A program made the translations under genes and the position numbers. Below, piece after piece: positions 28,618 through 37,226 of a stretch of 52,734 nt of DNA. Below the pieces are notes generated by a model. It was not told the DNA's origin and made no database searches. It worked only from the letters and a program-made list of their open reading frames with translations. Positions within the stretch are counted from its first letter, which is position 1. Every line of letters starts with the position of its first letter. The DNA is from Chitinophagales bacterium (lineage in GTDB: Bacteria > Bacteroidota > Bacteroidia > Chitinophagales > Chitinophagaceae), in assembly GCA_021323755.1 (NCBI GenBank), contig JAJPKJ010000029.1:1-52734 (forward strand), given 5' to 3'.

Positions 28618-29402
28618 TTCACAGTATTCTCAAAGACAGACCTACCAAACTTTTCCTAGGCTTCACGGCTTTTTTTTGTTGCAATGCGTTGATCGCTGAA
28701 GCCATCGGCACAAAACTTTTTTCGCTGGAAAAATTGTTTGGATTACATCCCGCCAATTTTTCCATGTTTGGACAAAGCGGATTATCATTCACGCTTACTT
28801 GCGGTGTTCTGCTTTGGCCGCTTGAATTTGTCATCACCGACATCGTCAATGAATTTTACGGACCAAAAGCAGTGAGAAGAATTTCCATCACTGCAGTTAT
28901 CCTGATCTCATATGCATTCCTCATGTATTTTCTTGCCATCGGCATCCCGCCGGCAGATGTGTGGATAGCGAGTAGCAGTAAACAGGGAGTTGATAATATT
29001 CAAACTGCGTTCAGCGCAATTTTCGGGCAAAACATGCGCATCATCCTCGGAAGCCTTGTGGCTTTTTTGGTCAGCCAGATAGTGGATGTCACCATCTTTC
29101 ATCAAATAAAGAAAAGAACCGGCAACAAATATTTGTGGTTGCGTGCGACCGGATCAACATTGGTATCACAGTTGGTAGACAGCTACATTGTTTTATTTAT
29201 TGCGTTCAGCTCTTATTTTACCTGGCAACAGATTCTTGCCATTGGCATGATGAATTATATTTACAAATTCACGGTTGCCATTGTCCTTACGCCACTAATT
29301 TATCTTGTGGAGGGAAGGATTGAAAAATATGTAGGTCATGACACCGCGCATAAAATGAAGCTCGCGGCGATGGGAAAAGAGAACGAGCTTTTGCATGAAT
29401 GA
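28614..29402 (+). CDS. yhhQ: Queuosine precursor transporter
   Basis: Inner-membrane importer of the preQ0/preQ1 type (DUF165/QPTR, VUT family), 262 residues with about six membrane spans. Characteristic segments are NALIAEAIGTKLF, the WPLEFVITDIVNEFYG block with its conserved acidic residues, GSLVAFLVSQIVDVTIFHQIK, and WLRATGSTLVSQLVDSYIV. It lets the cell salvage queuosine precursors for tRNA modification. The upstream small membrane protein overlaps its start by four bases. The presence of a salvage importer bears on whether the two pterin synthases at 5-6 kb are QueD. Confidence 0.9.
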   Translation: MIHSILKDRPTKLFLGFTAFFCCNALIAEAIGTKLFSLEKLFGLHPANFSMFGQSGLSFTLTCGVLLWPLEFVITDIVNEFYGPKAVRRISITAVILISYAFLMYFLAIGIPPADVWIASSSKQGVDNIQTAFSAIFGQNMRIILGSLVAFLVSQIVDVTIFHQIKKRTGNKYLWLRATGSTLVSQLVDSYIVLFIAFSSYFTWQQILAIGMMNYIYKFTVAIVLTPLIYLVEGRIEKYVGHDTAHKMKLAAMGKENELLHE

Positions 29403-29443
29403 TTACTGTTTCCTGAAATGGCTCAATGATAAATAACGAAACT

Positions 29444-29461
29444 CATGGTTAAAGAACCATG
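29444..29461. repeat. Hairpin between yhhQ and convergent GNAT gene
   Basis: CATGGTT-aaag-AACCATG is a perfect 7-bp stem with a 4-base loop in the 70-base convergent gap. No T run follows, so its termination role is uncertain. Confidence 0.35.
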
Positions 29462-29472
29462 CACAGAAGACC

Positions 29473-29979
29473 CTAGACTATCTCTTTCTCCATAACAAAA
29501 TCGTTCATGAAATAATTATTGCCGATGTCGATATCTTCTTCATGTATAACGGTGAAGCCTAGTCGCTCATAAAAATTTCGGGCTTTATTGAATTTGTTTA
29601 CGTTTAACTGTAATGCCTTTGCCCCGAGTGGTTTTATATTTTCCACAATAAAATCAATAATGGCCTTGCCGATACCTTTACCCTGTAATGTAGGCAGCAC
29701 GTATATTTTATGCAGTTTATAGATGGAAGTATTTTTCGTTTTTGAATAGGAAGCAAATCCCAATGTGCCTTCTCCATCTTCAATTAAAATAAATTGATGC
29801 TTTTCTTCCTTCATTTGTTTTTTTAGGGAAGCGGGGCTGTAAAAGAGATCCATCATATAATTTATCTGGTCTGCGGATAAAATATTTTTGTAAGTGGAAG
29901 GCCATATTTGTTGGGCAAGAAAACCAATGGTATTGATGTCTTCGATGTCTGCGAAACGAAGCGACAATGTTGAGTTCAT
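29473..29979 (-). CDS. GNAT N-acetyltransferase
   Basis: 168-residue acetyltransferase from the ATG at 29979 (an in-frame TTG at 29997 is less likely). The order is typical of RimI-like GNATs: N-terminal LRFADIEDINTIGFLAQQIW, then LHKIYVLPTLQGKGIGKAII, where QGKGIGK binds the acetyl-CoA pyrophosphate, and LQLNVNKFNKARNFYERLGF as motif B. The substrate is not evident. It is a single gene convergent with yhhQ. Confidence 0.87.
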   Translation of the reverse strand: MNSTLSLRFADIEDINTIGFLAQQIWPSTYKNILSADQINYMMDLFYSPASLKKQMKEEKHQFILIEDGEGTLGFASYSKTKNTSIYKLHKIYVLPTLQGKGIGKAIIDFIVENIKPLGAKALQLNVNKFNKARNFYERLGFTVIHEEDIDIGNNYFMNDFVMEKEIV

Positions 29980-30021
29980 GATAAAACTGTTACCCAAATA
30001 TAAATGTGCAAAACTGATTGC

Positions 30022-30855
30022 TCAAATTTTTACAATTCTTATTGTCCAGAAGTCGTTGCAATTATTACTGGTAATAAAGGCGTAAGGCATATAGAAATAT
30101 CCATTGGCTCCCCAGGCGGTGCCCCAGGAATTTCTGACAATAAAAAGCTGTTTGGCTTCATTATAACCGACAGCCAACACAGCATGACCGCCAACAACCT
30201 GTTCTCCAGATGCCGGTAAAGGCATGATTCCGTTGCTGCCAATATTATAAAAGCTTTCATAGACGGTAAAACCAAAGACGATGGGATAACCTTCAGCCAG
30301 ACAACCTTTCAGCTGGGGGAGTACGTTGGTGACGCGCTGGTATTGCGTGGCTTCATATTTTAATGCGTCTTTATAGCAGGATGCGGATGGTTTTTGTTTG
30401 AATTTTGTTCCGGTATCATAAACCGGGTTCCCGCTGGAATCATAACTAAGCACTTTGCATGTTCCTACTGCATACGGCCATTCCTTTTCGGGACAGACAC
30501 CTTGCTTTCCAAGAGATTTGATTCCGTCACGAACCTGTGCACCGCTATCGGAATTAACCGTTCCTTCTTTTGCCCTTTCGTTATAATAAATGAATAAACG
30601 CGATGGCATAAAAGCGTCTTTTTTATTTTGCCTGATCTGCTCAAACTCAACTGCAGCGGCAATGGCATTTGCTGTGCAACTTCCTAAACATTCCTGGTTA
30701 TAAACCGGCGGGCATTTTTTTCTCAGATCTGTCAGGTCAGGCAGTTGTTTTGAAACGGAAGGTGGTGTTGCATATAAATAATCGCGTTGATCGGGAAGGT
30801 CAGGAATCCATCCCATTCCGAAATGAGGTCTCGAAGTGTTTTTTTTCTGCTTCAT
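30022..30855 (-). CDS. Papain-family (C1A) cysteine protease
   Basis: 277-residue C1-family peptidase. The catalytic cysteine is in NQECLGSCTANAIAA, preceded by the oxyanion glutamine (YNQ); the histidine is in VGGHAVLAVGY and the asparagine in VRNSWGTAWGANGYFYMPY, completing the triad. The N-terminal GWIPDLPDQRDYLY block is shared with related bacterial C1 peptidases and acts like a short propeptide. No signal peptide or lipobox is visible, so it either stays in the cytosol or leaves by an unrecognised route. It is divergent from the T9SS-cargo gene at 31132. Confidence 0.9.
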   Translation of the reverse strand: MKQKKNTSRPHFGMGWIPDLPDQRDYLYATPPSVSKQLPDLTDLRKKCPPVYNQECLGSCTANAIAAAVEFEQIRQNKKDAFMPSRLFIYYNERAKEGTVNSDSGAQVRDGIKSLGKQGVCPEKEWPYAVGTCKVLSYDSSGNPVYDTGTKFKQKPSASCYKDALKYEATQYQRVTNVLPQLKGCLAEGYPIVFGFTVYESFYNIGSNGIMPLPASGEQVVGGHAVLAVGYNEAKQLFIVRNSWGTAWGANGYFYMPYAFITSNNCNDFWTIRIVKI

Positions 30856-31044
30856 AAAATGTGGTTTATTGATGTATTCTGAAAGTTAAATAAACTTTGT
30901 TGAATGGGAATGAATATAAGAGCTTGCTTGTAATTGTTTACAAATGAAAGCGGAATATTTCTGCTAAAAACGAGCGGTCTTGTAAATGATTTCTCCTTGT
31001 CTGTCGTGTTCTTTCCAGGAACGAATCCTGTGTGGGGGATATAA

Positions 31045-31074
31045 ATTTTTATCAATAAGAATCTTGATAAAAAT
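31045..31074. promoter_or_regulatory. 11-bp inverted repeat upstream of the T9SS cargo gene
   Basis: ATTTTTATCAA (31045-31055), an 8-base spacer, then TTGATAAAAAT (31064-31074), a perfect match over 11 bp. It lies 58 bases upstream of the cargo gene's start in the 276-base divergent gap with the protease gene. The symmetry suggests an operator; the A/T runs would also let it act as a bidirectional terminator. Confidence 0.45.
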
Positions 31075-31131
31075 AGTTTAAACACTTACTTTAAGCAGTA
31101 AATTACGTTTATTAATGCAATGCAGGTTTAC

Positions 31132-32721
31132 ATGAAAAAGGGAGTCTTGCTCTTATGGTTTGTTTTGCTATCTTTTTGTATGAGAAGCCAGGACAACTGT
31201 TTCCAATTCCCATCTAGGTTCATTAATATCATTAATAATCCTTCATTCGAGGTCGATCCCGCGGCTGCCTGCACTTCCGGTTATTTTGATGAACAGGGAT
31301 TGATGATCCCCTACTGGACAACACCCACTGATGAGATGCTGACTGGTTATTTAAACGCATGTACCGGGTTCCTTGTTCCACAAAATATAATTGTCAATGA
31401 GGCGTACAATAACGTTTACATGTATACGTTTCCGTTAGTTCCTCAGCCCATACCGGATGGCAATGGCGTGGCGGCTGTTGCTGACTTTGGTTCACAGGGC
31501 GCCGTACATATTTATCCCTTTCACAAGTCGTATGTGAGCACATGCCTTAGCGATTTTTTGGAAAAGGACTCTTTGTATGAATTGGATTTCTATGTTGGAT
31601 TTGGAGTAAAAGGACCAACCATTACATCGGTGAACAACATTGTTTTGGTTCCGGAAAAATCAATATCACCCGAAAAATTTACCTTATTCGGCTATACAAA
31701 TTGTTCCAACAACAGGATCCCGATCATCGGGTGCCCGGCGATTAGCGGATGGACTCCATTAGGTAGTTGTCTGGTTTACGGTGATGGCGGAACATGGGTA
31801 AAAGCAAGTATCAAATTCAAATCTCCTGACAATTTTCTGGGAATTTCATTAGGACCTGGTTGCGATACAAATCTTGTGTTAAGTCCTGACGTTACCCAAT
31901 ATAATGGCCAAACCATTGCAGAAGACAAGTATTCCTATTTTTTGGATAAACTGGAACTAAAAAAGTCGAAGGTACCGGCGCCAGAACTGCAAATTGTTTC
32001 CCGCACATTGTGCTCAGATACTGTAGTTCTTCAGGTTCAGCCCGCAGTGTATACTTCAGGCTTTATCGTTCAATGGTTAAAAAATAATGTTGTTATTGAT
32101 AATGAGAATAATGACACCTTGATCGTCACAAGAGAGAATTACGGTGCGGGATTGTATCAATGCCGTATTCAAAATGACAGTATCTGTCTGACTTCAGACA
32201 CGGTCCGTGCCCAACTGATTTCTATTCCCGATGCCCAGGTGCTTGGCGCTTCCGATACCGTTGCCTGTGTGGGCGATACGGTAATGCTCAATGCATTTAC
32301 AGATCCTTCATTTACCTACGTATGGCAAGATGGTTCAACGGCACCTTATTTTTTTGCATCACAAAACGGGAACTATTCTGTGGCCATTTCAAGTGCATGC
32401 GAAACCATTCAGGTTCATAAAAATATTAGTTTTCAAAAATGTGATCTCAATGCGTATGTCCCCAATGCCTTCACTCCCAATGGGGATGGACGGAATGATT
32501 TTTTTCGCGTAAGATTCATGATCCCCCCTTCAAAATTCAAAATGAATATTTACACACGCTATGGACAAAAAGTTTTTTCCACTTCTGATTTTTCGGCAGC
32601 ATGGGATGGTAGTTTTAAAGGCAGTCCACAACCTGCAGGTACCTATGTTTATATAATTGAGTTCAAAGACCGCAAAAACATTAGTCGTTCATTAAAAGGC
32701 GCTCTGGAGCTCATCAGGTAA
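31132..32721 (+). CDS. Secreted surface protein with type-B T9SS sorting domain (CHU_C)
   Basis: 529-residue exported protein from the ATG at 31132 (an ATG four codons earlier also exists). The signal peptide ends FCMRSQD. The middle region (about 30-280) is an unrecognised beta-rich domain beginning NIINNPSFEVDP, typical of carbohydrate-binding-like adhesin modules. Two Ig-like repeats follow near 285-440 (SRTLCSDTVVLQVQ and GASDTVACVGDTVML). The C-terminal 85 residues are the gliding-motility/CHU_C type-B sorting domain: YVPNAFTPNGDGRND, IYTRYGQKVF, AWDGSFKG, PAGTYVYIIEF. It would be sent out through SprA, whose gene is in this window, and anchored or released at the surface. Confidence 0.9.
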   Translation: MKKGVLLLWFVLLSFCMRSQDNCFQFPSRFINIINNPSFEVDPAAACTSGYFDEQGLMIPYWTTPTDEMLTGYLNACTGFLVPQNIIVNEAYNNVYMYTFPLVPQPIPDGNGVAAVADFGSQGAVHIYPFHKSYVSTCLSDFLEKDSLYELDFYVGFGVKGPTITSVNNIVLVPEKSISPEKFTLFGYTNCSNNRIPIIGCPAISGWTPLGSCLVYGDGGTWVKASIKFKSPDNFLGISLGPGCDTNLVLSPDVTQYNGQTIAEDKYSYFLDKLELKKSKVPAPELQIVSRTLCSDTVVLQVQPAVYTSGFIVQWLKNNVVIDNENNDTLIVTRENYGAGLYQCRIQNDSICLTSDTVRAQLISIPDAQVLGASDTVACVGDTVMLNAFTDPSFTYVWQDGSTAPYFFASQNGNYSVAISSACETIQVHKNISFQKCDLNAYVPNAFTPNGDGRNDFFRVRFMIPPSKFKMNIYTRYGQKVFSTSDFSAAWDGSFKGSPQPAGTYVYIIEFKDRKNISRSLKGALELIR

Positions 32722-32800
32722 AACGGATATACACTTGTATGTTTACTTCATGGTGAAAAGTTTTCGGAACTCATATTGATAGTTTTATTACATTGCAGGT

Positions 32801-33073
32801 ATGCAGTATTACTCCAGTCCCCAGCACCCCGGCACCGTTTACACCGTCCATATTTTAAATACGGGAGAGATCATTTCCAATGTGCAGGACTACATGAAAT
32901 TTGAAGAGCGTTTCGACTGGGTTGACCGCAAATATATTATTGAAAAGATCCTGCATCTGCGCCAATTGACCGACGAACAAAAAAGATCGGTCATCGCAAT
33001 TTATGAAGAAGGTCAGCAGATAAAAGAATTCATTAACGTGGACCATTCTTTCAAGCCCCTGGCATTCTGCTAA
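32801..33073 (+). CDS. Small protein, unknown function
   Basis: 90-residue hydrophilic protein with no signal peptide or membrane span. It begins MQYYSSPQHPGTVYTVHIL and carries a charged helical middle (DRKYIIEKILHLRQLTDEQKRSVIAIYEEG). Base composition is normal for the window. I recognise no family. It stands alone 79 bases after the T9SS-cargo gene on the same strand. Confidence 0.65.
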   Translation: MQYYSSPQHPGTVYTVHILNTGEIISNVQDYMKFEERFDWVDRKYIIEKILHLRQLTDEQKRSVIAIYEEGQQIKEFINVDHSFKPLAFC

Positions 33074-33184
33074 AAGATTCTCCTTTTATTTTGGAAGCGT
33101 TTTTACATACAGCACTAATTGGTGATTGCTGCGATCCGGGTGCAAAATCTCATGGTAAGGTTTAATGAGAATGTATCTGGAGAA

Positions 33185-34348
33185 CTATTTCACTACAGAA
33201 AATTTCCATTTTGTAATGCTATGATATTTTGTTCCCGGTTTTAGTAATGTTGAAGGGAAACCAGGCTCATTGGGTGAATCTGGAAAATGTTGTGTTTCCA
33301 AACACAAACCACTATGTTGATCGATTGGTTTTCCGTCGCTGCTCTTAATACTTCCATCCAAAAAATTTCCTGAGTAAAATTGAATGCCGGGTTCAGTGGT
33401 ATAGATAGTCAGTTGCCGACCACTGGATGAATCTGTCAATACAGCGGCTAATTGCAACGAATCATTCTTTTTATTCAGCACAAAATTATGATCATAACCG
33501 CCTTTTACCTCATTGATTCTTTCGCCTATTTTTTTTGCCTGCGTAAAATCAAATGGAGTTTTTTTCACTGATTTTATTTCTCCCGTTGGAATAAGGCTAC
33601 TGTCAACCGGTGTGTAATAATCACCATCGATCATTAATGTGTGTTCCAGGATGGTGCTGGTGACATCGCCTTTTAAATTAAAATAACTGTGGTTGGTGAG
33701 ATTAACCGGCGTTGGCTTATCTGTTTGGGCGGCATATTCAATTGATAATTCGTTGTCATCATTCAACCAAAATTTTACAGTCACCTGCAAATTCCCCGGG
33801 TAACCTTCTTCACCATCTTTGCTTAAATAATGCAACGATAGTTCGGGCACAGAATCGACAGTTGCAGCAGCATCCCATACCACCTTGTCAAAACCCTTTA
33901 TGCCTCCATGCAAATGATTTTTTCCATTGTTTGTTGCAAGTCTGTAAAGGCTATCACCGATCTTGAATTTTCCATCGGCAATGCGATTGCCATAACGACC
34001 GATCGTGGCGCCGAAATAGGGCGGTTTTGCGAGATATCCCGATAAACTATCAAATCCTAAAACAATATTTCCCATGCTATCATTTTTATCAGCAACGATG
34101 ATGGAGGTAATTGTTCCTCCGTAATTCGAAATTTTTACCTGCATGCCATCTTTATTGGTTAGCGTATATAAATACACTGGTTTGTCGTCGGCGGTTCCCC
34201 AATTGATTTTTGTGATCCCCCGGTGAATTTGCATTTCATTATTTTTTTTTGCCTCCTTGCAGGAAGAAAAAAAGATTAACACCGCAAAAAAGATGATGGA
34301 ATGAAAATGAAGCTGCTTCACTGCGATTATGTTTTTTGAATGGATCAT
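33185..34348 (-). CDS. Aldose 1-epimerase (mutarotase), lipoprotein
   Basis: Interconverts alpha and beta anomers of sugars such as galactose and glucose. The protein has 387 residues: a lipoprotein signal peptide with lipobox FFSSCKE near residue 30, then the GalM beta-sandwich. Substrate and catalytic blocks are FGATIGRYGNRI, NHLHGGIKGFDKVVW (histidine), NLTNHSYFNL (catalytic His) and LCLETQHFPDSPN (catalytic Glu). Being lipid-anchored, it likely works in the periplasm or at the outer membrane. It is divergent from a TIM-barrel sugar isomerase-like gene, with a palindrome in the shared gap, so the two may be co-regulated. Confidence 0.94.
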   Translation of the reverse strand: MIHSKNIIAVKQLHFHSIIFFAVLIFFSSCKEAKKNNEMQIHRGITKINWGTADDKPVYLYTLTNKDGMQVKISNYGGTITSIIVADKNDSMGNIVLGFDSLSGYLAKPPYFGATIGRYGNRIADGKFKIGDSLYRLATNNGKNHLHGGIKGFDKVVWDAAATVDSVPELSLHYLSKDGEEGYPGNLQVTVKFWLNDDNELSIEYAAQTDKPTPVNLTNHSYFNLKGDVTSTILEHTLMIDGDYYTPVDSSLIPTGEIKSVKKTPFDFTQAKKIGERINEVKGGYDHNFVLNKKNDSLQLAAVLTDSSSGRQLTIYTTEPGIQFYSGNFLDGSIKSSDGKPIDQHSGLCLETQHFPDSPNEPGFPSTLLKPGTKYHSITKWKFSVVK

Positions 34349-34394
34349 TGTTTGAGATTTCTTGATGAATGATCGTACAAATTACAGTAATTCT

Positions 34395-34408
34395 TAAAAA
34401 TATTTTTA
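34395..34408. promoter_or_regulatory. AT-rich perfect palindrome
   Basis: TAAAAATATTTTTA, 14 bases, in the 147-base divergent gap. It may be a bent promoter segment or a weak operator. Confidence 0.25.
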
Positions 34409-34444
34409 CGCTTTAATATTAATTGCTTAAACTTGGTATTGCGT

Positions 34445-34459
34445 TATTGTGACACAATA
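34445..34459. promoter_or_regulatory. Candidate operator between divergent sugar genes
   Basis: TATTGTG-a-CACAATA is a perfect 7+1+7 palindrome, 37 bases upstream of the TIM-barrel gene and 97 from the epimerase start. The GTG/CAC core is usual for dimeric helix-turn-helix repressors. No regulator gene is next to it. Confidence 0.45.
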
Positions 34460-34495
34460 GGGCATATCATTTCCGGCACTTCAAAATTCTAATTT

Positions 34496-35419
34496 ATGAT
34501 AAGAAGAAATTTCATTAAGAATTCAGGCGCGATTGCTTTGGGTGGATTGGTATTGCCCAAGCCAGTGAGCCGTTTTTTTTCAGGTGCGCCATTTGCAAAA
34601 CCCGTAGGCTTGCAGCTCTTCACCCTGTTTAATATCATTGATGATGATGTTGCGGGCACATTAAAGAAAGTGGCTGATGTCGGTTATAAAGAACTGGAAA
34701 GTGCCTTCAGCAAAAAAGGGGGCTTTTATGGAATGAAGGCAAAGGAATTTTCAGCCTTGACAAAAGGTCTTGGATTATCCTGGCAATCGCATCACACCTT
34801 GGGTGCGCCGTTCAAAATGCCGGCAGGCACAAAGATGCCAAATGGCCCTGATGGAAAGCCAATGACCATTCCGCCGATGAAAAATCTGCGTGATAATGCA
34901 CAGGAAATTGTTGACAGCGTTGCGGAAGTCGGATTGCCATATCTTGTTTGCGCCTATACGCCGACAGAAACTTTGGATGAGATCAAGAGCTCCATCGAAA
35001 CCTTGAATAAAACCGGAGAAATATGTAAGAAAGCGGGGATCACTTTTGCCTATCACAATCACGATTTTGAATTTAAAACGGTTGATGGAAAAATTCCTTA
35101 TCATTTATTATTATCAGAAACAAATGCTGATCTGGTAAAGATGGAACTTGACCTGGCATGGGCGACAAAAGCAGGTGTTGATCCCGTTGAATTGTTTCAA
35201 AAACATCCGGGGCGTTTCCCCTTATGGCATGTAAAAGATATTGATAAAGACATGCAAACACTTGAACCGGTAGGAAAGGGTGTTATTGATTTTAAACGAA
35301 TTTTCGGTTATGCGTCGACGTCAGGAATGCAGCATTTTTTTGTCGAGCACGATATGCCCAAAGATGCATTTGCAAGCATCACCGAAAGTTTCCATAACCT
35401 GCAAAAGATTTTAGGATAG
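34496..35419 (+). CDS. Sugar phosphate isomerase/epimerase-like TIM-barrel protein, Tat-exported
   Basis: 307-residue xylose-isomerase-like TIM barrel. The N-terminus MIRRNFIKNSGAIALGGLVL has the RRNF twin-arginine motif, so export by Tat in folded form is likely. The barrel starts PVGLQLFTLFNII and carries probable metal ligands in the family's positions: FAYHNHDFEF, KMELDLAWATKAG, PLWHVKDID and HFFVEHDMP. Such proteins act on small sugars or their oxidised forms; substrate is not decided. Divergent neighbour is a lipoprotein mutarotase. Confidence 0.88.
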   Translation: MIRRNFIKNSGAIALGGLVLPKPVSRFFSGAPFAKPVGLQLFTLFNIIDDDVAGTLKKVADVGYKELESAFSKKGGFYGMKAKEFSALTKGLGLSWQSHHTLGAPFKMPAGTKMPNGPDGKPMTIPPMKNLRDNAQEIVDSVAEVGLPYLVCAYTPTETLDEIKSSIETLNKTGEICKKAGITFAYHNHDFEFKTVDGKIPYHLLLSETNADLVKMELDLAWATKAGVDPVELFQKHPGRFPLWHVKDIDKDMQTLEPVGKGVIDFKRIFGYASTSGMQHFFVEHDMPKDAFASITESFHNLQKILG

Positions 35420-35436
35420 CAGGATTTGCGGACATG

Positions 35437-35808
35437 TTAGTTTACGCGCAATGAATCATCGATGATCTTCATGGCTTTTAGTTCTGCAAGAGAAATGACG
35501 GGAAGCTGTTTATGTTCTATTTTCTCAACAACTTTATTCCCTACCAGCAAGGCCTGCTCTTTTGTGTGAAACCCGTGCCTGCCTGGAATTGCGGGAATAA
35601 AGTCTTGTTTGATGTATACCTTTCCGTCAGTCAGCACCTGATAACCCCAACCATTTGCAGTTTGGAAAGCCTGCACCTGGACAAAGATATAATCGTGCTT
35701 TCTTTTGTTGGTAAAATAAACAGAATAGGCAACGGCGCCGAGTAATACCAATCCCGCAATTATAAAGAGAATAAACTTTCGCTTAGTCCTGCTGGTTGTA
35801 AACTTCAT
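35437..35808 (-). CDS. DUF4907 family protein
   Basis: 123-residue protein from the ATG at 35808 (an ATG at 35823 is also in frame). It has one N-terminal membrane anchor (IAGLVLLGAVAYSVYF) and a small soluble domain with the DUF4907 pattern: GWGYQVLTDGKVYIKQDFIPAIPG, shortened here to its two halves around residues 55-80, then FHTKEQALLVG and LPVISLAELKAM. The function is unknown. It overlaps the end of the upstream Kelch lipoprotein gene by 26 bases, so the two are tightly coupled. Confidence 0.83.
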   Translation of the reverse strand: MKFTTSRTKRKFILFIIAGLVLLGAVAYSVYFTNKRKHDYIFVQVQAFQTANGWGYQVLTDGKVYIKQDFIPAIPGRHGFHTKEQALLVGNKVVEKIEHKQLPVISLAELKAMKIIDDSLRVN

Positions 35809-36826
35809 CGGGGTGCCATTCATCGGTTTCAGAAACGGTGGTAGTTCCGCTTAAACCTAAGGAAACAAAGCCTCTGTTTTGAACACTAAAGCCTACAGAA
35901 CCTTGTCTTCCTCCGCGCTCCATCGGAGTCTTGGGAACCCAAAGATCAGTGGCAAAATTGTATGCCCATGTCCACGTGTATAATGAACCATTGATACCTG
36001 TGGTGATATAGGCTCTGTCGCCACCGCCATCACTTTTTGTATTCAGCATGACAAATCCAACTCCATTGCTGCGCGCGATGGTTGTGTAGTTATCATCGTA
36101 TGTATCGGGGCTGAAATTGGTGATCTGTCTTAATTGTCTCCACTGGTCGGCAGCGTCAAGATTTGGATCAAATCTCCAGAAGTCGGTTACCGGAGAACCG
36201 CTGCTGTTCCCTGTTACAATATATGCCGAATCATTATATACAAATGCAATTGCCGCTGTTCTGGTATGACCGGCATAGGTTACAGAAGGAGTCCATGTAT
36301 CGCTTGAGGGGTCATATTTGAAAAAATCTTTCCTGTAACTTCCATCGTAACCAGTGCCAACATAACCGTAGGCTCCAACGCTGAAGGCCACTGCGTCATA
36401 ACGAGATGAGCCTCCAAAAGAAGCTTTTTGTGTCCAGGAATTGGATGTTGGGTCATATTGCCAGCAATCCCCCAACATATTATAGCCATCATATCCTGTA
36501 GCAATATATCCTTCGCCGTTGACAGCAAATCCGACTGCAGAACTTCTCGCTGCGCCCGGACATGTCGCTAACTGGCTCCAGTTATAAGTTACCGGATCAA
36601 AGCTCCACAGATCATTATAACGGATAAAATTTGCGTCAACGCCCATGCCTACATAGGCAGAATCGCCGATCACAAATGAAATGGATTCACTGCGCGCAGT
36701 AGTATCAAAGTCGCCGCGATAGACCCAGTTGCCATCCTGCGTATAAGGTAGTGTGCTTTTATTACACGCACTTAATGATATTGCAACAGTGATGATCAAT
36801 AATAATGAAAAGTGAACTTGCTTCAT
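35783..36826 (-). CDS. Kelch-repeat lipoprotein
   Basis: 347-residue lipoprotein with lipobox LSACNK (Cys21). About six kelch-type repeats follow, each with paired aromatics and the pattern seen in NDLWSFDPVTYNWSQL, GDCWQYDPTSNSWTQK and KDFFKYDPSSDTWTP, separated by glycine-rich turns such as YIATGYDG and YVGTGYDG. It should fold as a six-bladed propeller at the cell envelope, probably for binding protein or glycan. It forms an operon with the DUF4907 gene and faces the DUF4270 gene across a 400-base gap. Confidence 0.9.
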   Translation of the reverse strand: MKQVHFSLLLIITVAISLSACNKSTLPYTQDGNWVYRGDFDTTARSESISFVIGDSAYVGMGVDANFIRYNDLWSFDPVTYNWSQLATCPGAARSSAVGFAVNGEGYIATGYDGYNMLGDCWQYDPTSNSWTQKASFGGSSRYDAVAFSVGAYGYVGTGYDGSYRKDFFKYDPSSDTWTPSVTYAGHTRTAAIAFVYNDSAYIVTGNSSGSPVTDFWRFDPNLDAADQWRQLRQITNFSPDTYDDNYTTIARSNGVGFVMLNTKSDGGGDRAYITTGINGSLYTWTWAYNFATDLWVPKTPMERGGRQGSVGFSVQNRGFVSLGLSGTTTVSETDEWHPDEVYNQQD

Positions 36827-37226
36827 AGTTTTTATTATTTTCCGCTAAAGTATTGTATGCAGTTGTGGTAAAATAGTTAAAATGTATTTTCTTTTATTTT
36901 ATATCTACAAGTCGTTGTTTGAAATAGATAAAAGTGCGCAAATGTAATAAAGTTTCATTATCAGATATTCTGCAGCACTAAATTATTTTGAGTGAAGTTC
37001 TCTACTTTAACAATTTATATTAATGAATTTGAAATGCAAATTAGCCTTTTGTTAACGGATTATTGGTAGATAAAAGCCATATATTTGCCGCCTGATTTTA
37101 ACAATTGGTACATACTAACAAATTAGTAACAATAACGACCCGTATTATTGCACATGCAGTAAAATAATTTTTTTAAAAATTGTAATGGGGTGATAATAAT
37201 AAACTGAAACAAGCTTTACCATCAGC
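36827..37226. other. 400-base divergent gap, no gene
   Basis: No convincing gene. It is very AT-rich and should carry two divergent promoters. A 6-bp inverted repeat TACTAA-caaa-TTAGTA lies at 37113-37128, about 100 bases before the DUF4270 start. A TATATTTG at 37080-37087 fits the -7 consensus but lacks a well-spaced TTG. Confidence 0.5.

Noticed and set aside
28296-28622. Minus-strand 108-codon frame opposite the small membrane protein
   Set aside because: The plus-strand frame has three clean membrane spans and an ATGA overlap with yhhQ; the minus frame has no features.
37080-37087. TATATTTG as a promoter -7 element for DUF4270
   Set aside because: The nearest TTG elements are 14 or 28 bases upstream, outside the usual 17-23 range.
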